Under the pieces are notes generated by a model. The model was not told where the DNA came from and made no database searches. It saw nothing but the letters and a program-made list of their open reading frames with translations. Below are positions 20,501 to 23,062 of a stretch of DNA of 23,062 nt, piece by piece; position 1 is the stretch's first letter, and each line of letters opens with the position of its first letter. The position numbers and the translations under genes are program-made. Source of the stretch: Plantago elongata (Eukaryota > Streptophyta > Magnoliopsida > Lamiales > Plantaginaceae); the NCBI GenBank assembly GCA_036897095.1, contig JAYMSP010002653.1:1-23062 (forward strand). The letters are read 5' to 3'.

Positions 20501-21399
20501 AAAGAACTAAATATGAGAAATAATGTAGGCGAGTTGCTCAAATGGTATAATTGCATGATTTACATAAGCTAATATAACAAGTTGTTTACATATGAAGAGA
20601 GCCAATTTTAGAAAATAGATTACTATATTTGTCTTCTATGGTAAATTAAATCTTCATGCCGAATTATCCCAATGTAGAAAGAATTATCGAGTGTCCGACA
20701 CACCATTATTCAACTCATGTCTCACTAGTTCTAACATTCCATCGTCTAGAATGTCAACAAAAATTCTTTCTCCCCTAGTTCTTGCTAAACCTCTCGAACT
20801 AACAGAACTCAGACAACCAAATGCCTCCATCCCCAATCTAAAGAACTAACGAAATGACCCTATGCAGTGTCAAAATTGGTGATCAAACCACCCCATAAAT
20901 CTTCAAAAGGGGATCCAAGCCGCATATGACCGAATGTCAATACCATGACCGAATGTCAATACCGTAAGGGAATCAAAAACACATTTACGCCTGAAAATAG
21001 CCCTTGGTGGCAAGTAAAAGATCTCAAATGATCAGCATTACTAAATATAGAATCTCAAATCCAAAAAATACGAAAACCTAGGTACATTTCCTCCAAATCC
21101 TAAATCAATTATCCAACACCAGCTCACAATTTCTTCACAACACCTTAATCACAAAAATCACAACGACAAAGCAAACCACAATATAAATCAATAACCCTCA
21201 TCAAACCAACATTTGCCAACACGGCAACACCACGAAGAAATAACAAGCACACAAACACAATCGAGCAACGGAACAGTAACATTTCGAGCTTAATAATAAC
21301 AAATCAAATCAACAAATGAGCGGCAAGAGATTGAGGTAGCAAGCTAGCTACCTGCTCTATGTCACGGTTCGCGTTCCCGTAACTAACAAGATCTGCCAT
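14550..21399 (-). CDS. PRAF: PRAF protein: PH, RCC1 repeats, FYVE, coiled coil and BRX domains
   Basis: Nine minus-strand exons: 21352-21399, 19807-19893, 19371-19460, 19155-19241, 18954-19073, 16324-18417, 16080-16226, 14871-15349 and 14550-14709. They total 3312 nt, 1103 residues plus stop, with every junction in frame. The start [16 protein letters not shown] matches the family N-terminus as I recall it. A PH domain (about 17-140) is spread over exons 2-5. The single large exon 6 carries RCC1 beta-propeller repeats (about 238-626: WGxGxxGRLGHG, ACGxxHTAAV) and a FYVE finger (about 629-688: [25 protein letters not shown]). A coiled coil follows (about 816-900), then a Ser-rich linker and a C-terminal BRX domain (about 1020-1080: [30 protein letters not shown]). 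Such proteins bind phosphoinositides through PH/FYVE; plant members are linked to membrane trafficking and polarity, some with guanine-exchange activity. The FYVE core has Asn and Tyr where the classical RRHHCR motif has His and Arg, as in other plant PRAFs. The nearest paralogue is not resolved. Confidence 0.95.
15480..16030 (-). other. Intron 8 of the PRAF gene (15350-16079), no other content
   Basis: This AT-rich stretch between the coiled-coil exon and the BRX-linker exon has normal borders (GCGCAG|GTTAGG and GTTGCAG|CTCAAA). I see no repeat or coding signal in it. Confidence 0.8.
19894..21351 (-). other. First intron of the PRAF gene, 1458 nt
   Basis: The donor is GAGCAG|GTAGCTAG at 21352/21351 and the acceptor TTTGTGCAG|GCATTG at 19894/19893. 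It contains a homopolymer A run near 20330-20343 and a 19-bp tandem duplication at 20926-20963 (ATGACCGAATGTCAATACC twice). No coding content. Confidence 0.85.
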
Positions 21400-21451
21400 T
21401 CAAACACAGACCGCCATCACACCACCGCCACCACCATCCCCATCCGCTCAT
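21400..21451 (-). promoter_or_regulatory. Cluster of short upstream ORFs in the PRAF 5' leader
   Basis: On the transcript strand, four upstream AUGs lie within 52 nt of the main start. The AUG at 21417 encodes MAVCV, and its UGA ends at 21400, so the main AUG follows with no gap (TGAATG). AUGs at 21443 and 21437 share a frame (MGMVVAVV) and stop at 21417, overlapping the next AUG as TGATG. The AUG at 21451 opens a 22-codon Trp-rich frame that runs past the main start. The 21417 AUG has G at -3 and +4, a strong context. No AUG occurs between 21452 and about 21760. Confidence 0.75.
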
Positions 21452-21676
21452 ATTATCAAAACGCCACCGTAAACCTCGTCAGCCGCACCTCGATCCACCA
21501 CCACCACTGAAAAATTACCAAATCGCCCTTGCCGGAAACTCAGCAAACCAACGCTATCAGATCTACACGCAGGAAAATAAACAGCTACGGAATTGAGGAA
21601 ATGGAGTCCGATTGAGCTGGAACGACGTCGTACGGCGCCGGAAATCAGCTTTTCGGGTTCGTCGGAGAGGAAATGG

Positions 21677-21702
21677 TGTGGAGAGAGAGAGAGAGAGAGA
21701 GA
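21677..21702. repeat. GA/CT microsatellite in the PRAF leader or promoter
   Basis: About 12 uninterrupted GA units on the plus strand read as CT on the PRAF transcript strand. CT-rich tracts near plant transcription starts are common (Y-patch-like), so this probably marks the core promoter or early leader. Confidence 0.85.
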
Positions 21703-21759
21703 GAATGTGTAGGAGAGAAGAATGAGGAAGAAGACGGAGTAATACGGAGTCAAAGATGG

Positions 21760-22786
21760 GCTCAGAAAAACAAAGAAAGGAGCAGTAGAGTACTACTTCT
21801 TCAACACCTAGCTGAAATTCCGATTTTTGCCTGTCTATGGGAATTCTTATACTGTGTGTTGCGGTCTACACGAGCTGCTTGTACCTTTCTCTCTTTTAAA
21901 TCATCCGAGCGAGTCGTATCATAACTAATAATTTTATCCGTTGTATGATTATATAATAATCTGTATTTATTTTGATATTGATGTGCAGAATGTAGTTTTA
22001 AAAGGATTGTTTCAAATTATAATGCAGGACGATATGAACGTTAGAATAGAGATTTTGAATTTCAAAATTCATTGATGCCTCGATTTCATCGTGCTTGAAA
22101 TAGATGTAGAATAATTAATTTTGATTTTAAAATGATTAATGCGGTATTTTAGTAGTATTTGAAACCTAGCTTGTACTGTATTTTAAATTTAACGGTTGTG
22201 TAACAGTTCAGTTGTACATTTACTTAAATGTAAAGTGAATTTTATGAATGTCGTCATAGAGAAGTGTGCGTGTGAATAATATTTGTGTATAATTTTAGTC
22301 ATATATGGTGATTTTATTTCAGCGGTGAGTTACATTCAATTCATCGAGTGTTCTTACATTGTTTGTCGGAAAATAGTTAATGTGAATCGTAAGACAATGT
22401 TGGTACGCAATGATTGCAACATCTTATTTATTTTCATATTAATCTATGTTAAAAATAAATTTATGAATATTTAGTATCATTTTCGATTAATTTTTAATAC
22501 GCTATTTGTCGATCCTCTCTTGACAATATAAAGAGGCCATCAACTATGATCACCCATTATCAATGCCAATGGGTTGATTAACATATTTTGGTTTATTTGT
22601 TAAGTAGTATTCGAAAACTTCAACTCTTATCGTTTTCAGTTTTAGCTATTGAGATTAAAAATATATATGTATGTACCACATGAGTTAGTCACTAGATCAT
22701 CTGGTTCATAGGCTATTGATTTCAAAGTCTTATAAATATCTAAATATATAGTAGCGATTTGCGGGTTTCCAACGCAGTTAAGTGTA
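21760..22786. other. Intergenic AT-rich region upstream of the PRAF gene
   Basis: About 1 kb with no supported gene or repeat. It presumably includes the distal PRAF promoter. The short open frame at 22283-22474 looks incidental: AT-rich, low complexity, no domain. Confidence 0.6.
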
Positions 22787-22788
22787 TA

Positions 22789-23062
22789 CTCCCTATGTTC
22801 CATAACTTTTTTTCACTTTTATCATTTTGAGCTAGCTTTCGTTAAAGTTGTTCACTTTTATCTATTTACAGTTTCAGTAATAATGATATAATATTATTTT
22901 TTCACTATTTATATTAAAGTTTTTTTTTAAAAAGGTAAATTCTTATGTTGAAGTTAAAAACAATTGAAAGAGTCAAAATAATTAATAATGTAGATATAAT
23001 ATAAACTTCAATTGTACTAAGAAGTCTTATAATATTATAACTTTTGAATTTATATGTAATTG
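22789..23062. mobile_element. Left end of a Stowaway-like MITE, truncated by the window
   Basis: TA|CTCCCTATGTTCCATAAC at 22787-22806 matches the common Stowaway terminal inverted repeat. The AT-rich body after it has no complementary GGAACATAGGGAGTA end inside the window, so the element either continues past 23062 or has lost its right end. Confidence 0.5.

Noticed and set aside
20520..20560. tRNA-like A-box (GTTGCTCAAATGGTATAATTG) in PRAF intron 1
   Set aside because: No B-box or cloverleaf follows, so it is too weak to call.
21735..21752. Possible Stowaway end (ACGGAGTAATACGGAGT)
   Set aside because: It is only a short match to the terminal consensus, with no partner end or TA-bounded structure.
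21448..21753. A 101-codon upstream ORF in the PRAF leader
   Set aside because: Its first codon is TTG and it contains no ATG, so there is no ordinary start; the low-complexity LSLSLSL run comes from the CT microsatellite.
1..23062. CRISPR arrays, operons or bacterial-type defence systems
   Set aside because: No regularly spaced repeats or polycistronic coding; introns and gene families are clearly plant nuclear.

Overview
This is nuclear DNA from a flowering plant, most likely a eudicot. Long AT-rich introns have GT...AG borders, and the protein families are plant-specific: an RZ-1 glycine-rich RNA-binding protein, an IDA-like peptide and a PRAF protein. Small non-autonomous transposons (tRNA-derived SINEs, Stowaway-like and CACTA-like MITEs) lie in the introns and intergenic DNA. 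The species cannot be told from the sequence alone.

Layout. (1) Bases 1-4800, minus strand: a WD40-repeat gene of at least 12 coding exons, running off the left edge without its last exon(s). Its last visible intron carries a SINE and its intron 5 carries a decayed partial duplication. (2) A short divergent intergenic region at 4800-4985. (3) Bases 4985 to about 8400, plus strand: an RZ-1A-like RRM plus CCHC zinc-knuckle protein of 214 aa, with one intron in the 5' UTR, one splitting the RRM and one in the 3' UTR that holds a Stowaway-like MITE. (4) Bases 8480-10550: intergenic, with a second tRNA-derived element. (5) Bases 10556-10900, plus strand: an intronless 78-aa secreted peptide precursor with an IDA/EPIP core. 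(6) Bases 10900-14545: gene-free, with tandem duplications, a perfect palindrome and a CACTA-like MITE. (7) Bases 14550-21399, minus strand: a complete nine-exon PRAF gene (PH, RCC1 repeats, FYVE, coiled coil, BRX; 1103 aa as I splice it). Its leader carries a cluster of short upstream ORFs ending exactly at the main start codon. (8) Bases 21760-23062: AT-rich intergenic DNA with the left end of another Stowaway-like element.

The four genes are separately transcribed and show no sign of acting in one pathway. Exon borders were derived by hand from splice consensus, frame continuity and recalled family similarity. Every internal junction keeps the frame, and the PRAF exon lengths sum to exactly 1104 codons including the stop. 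I did not find an undescribed multi-gene system. The most useful unusual items are the PRAF uORF cluster, the IDA-like peptide, the ghost copy of exon 6 in the WD40 gene, an ambiguous GC/GT splice donor, and a CACTA-like MITE with an intact 3-bp target duplication.
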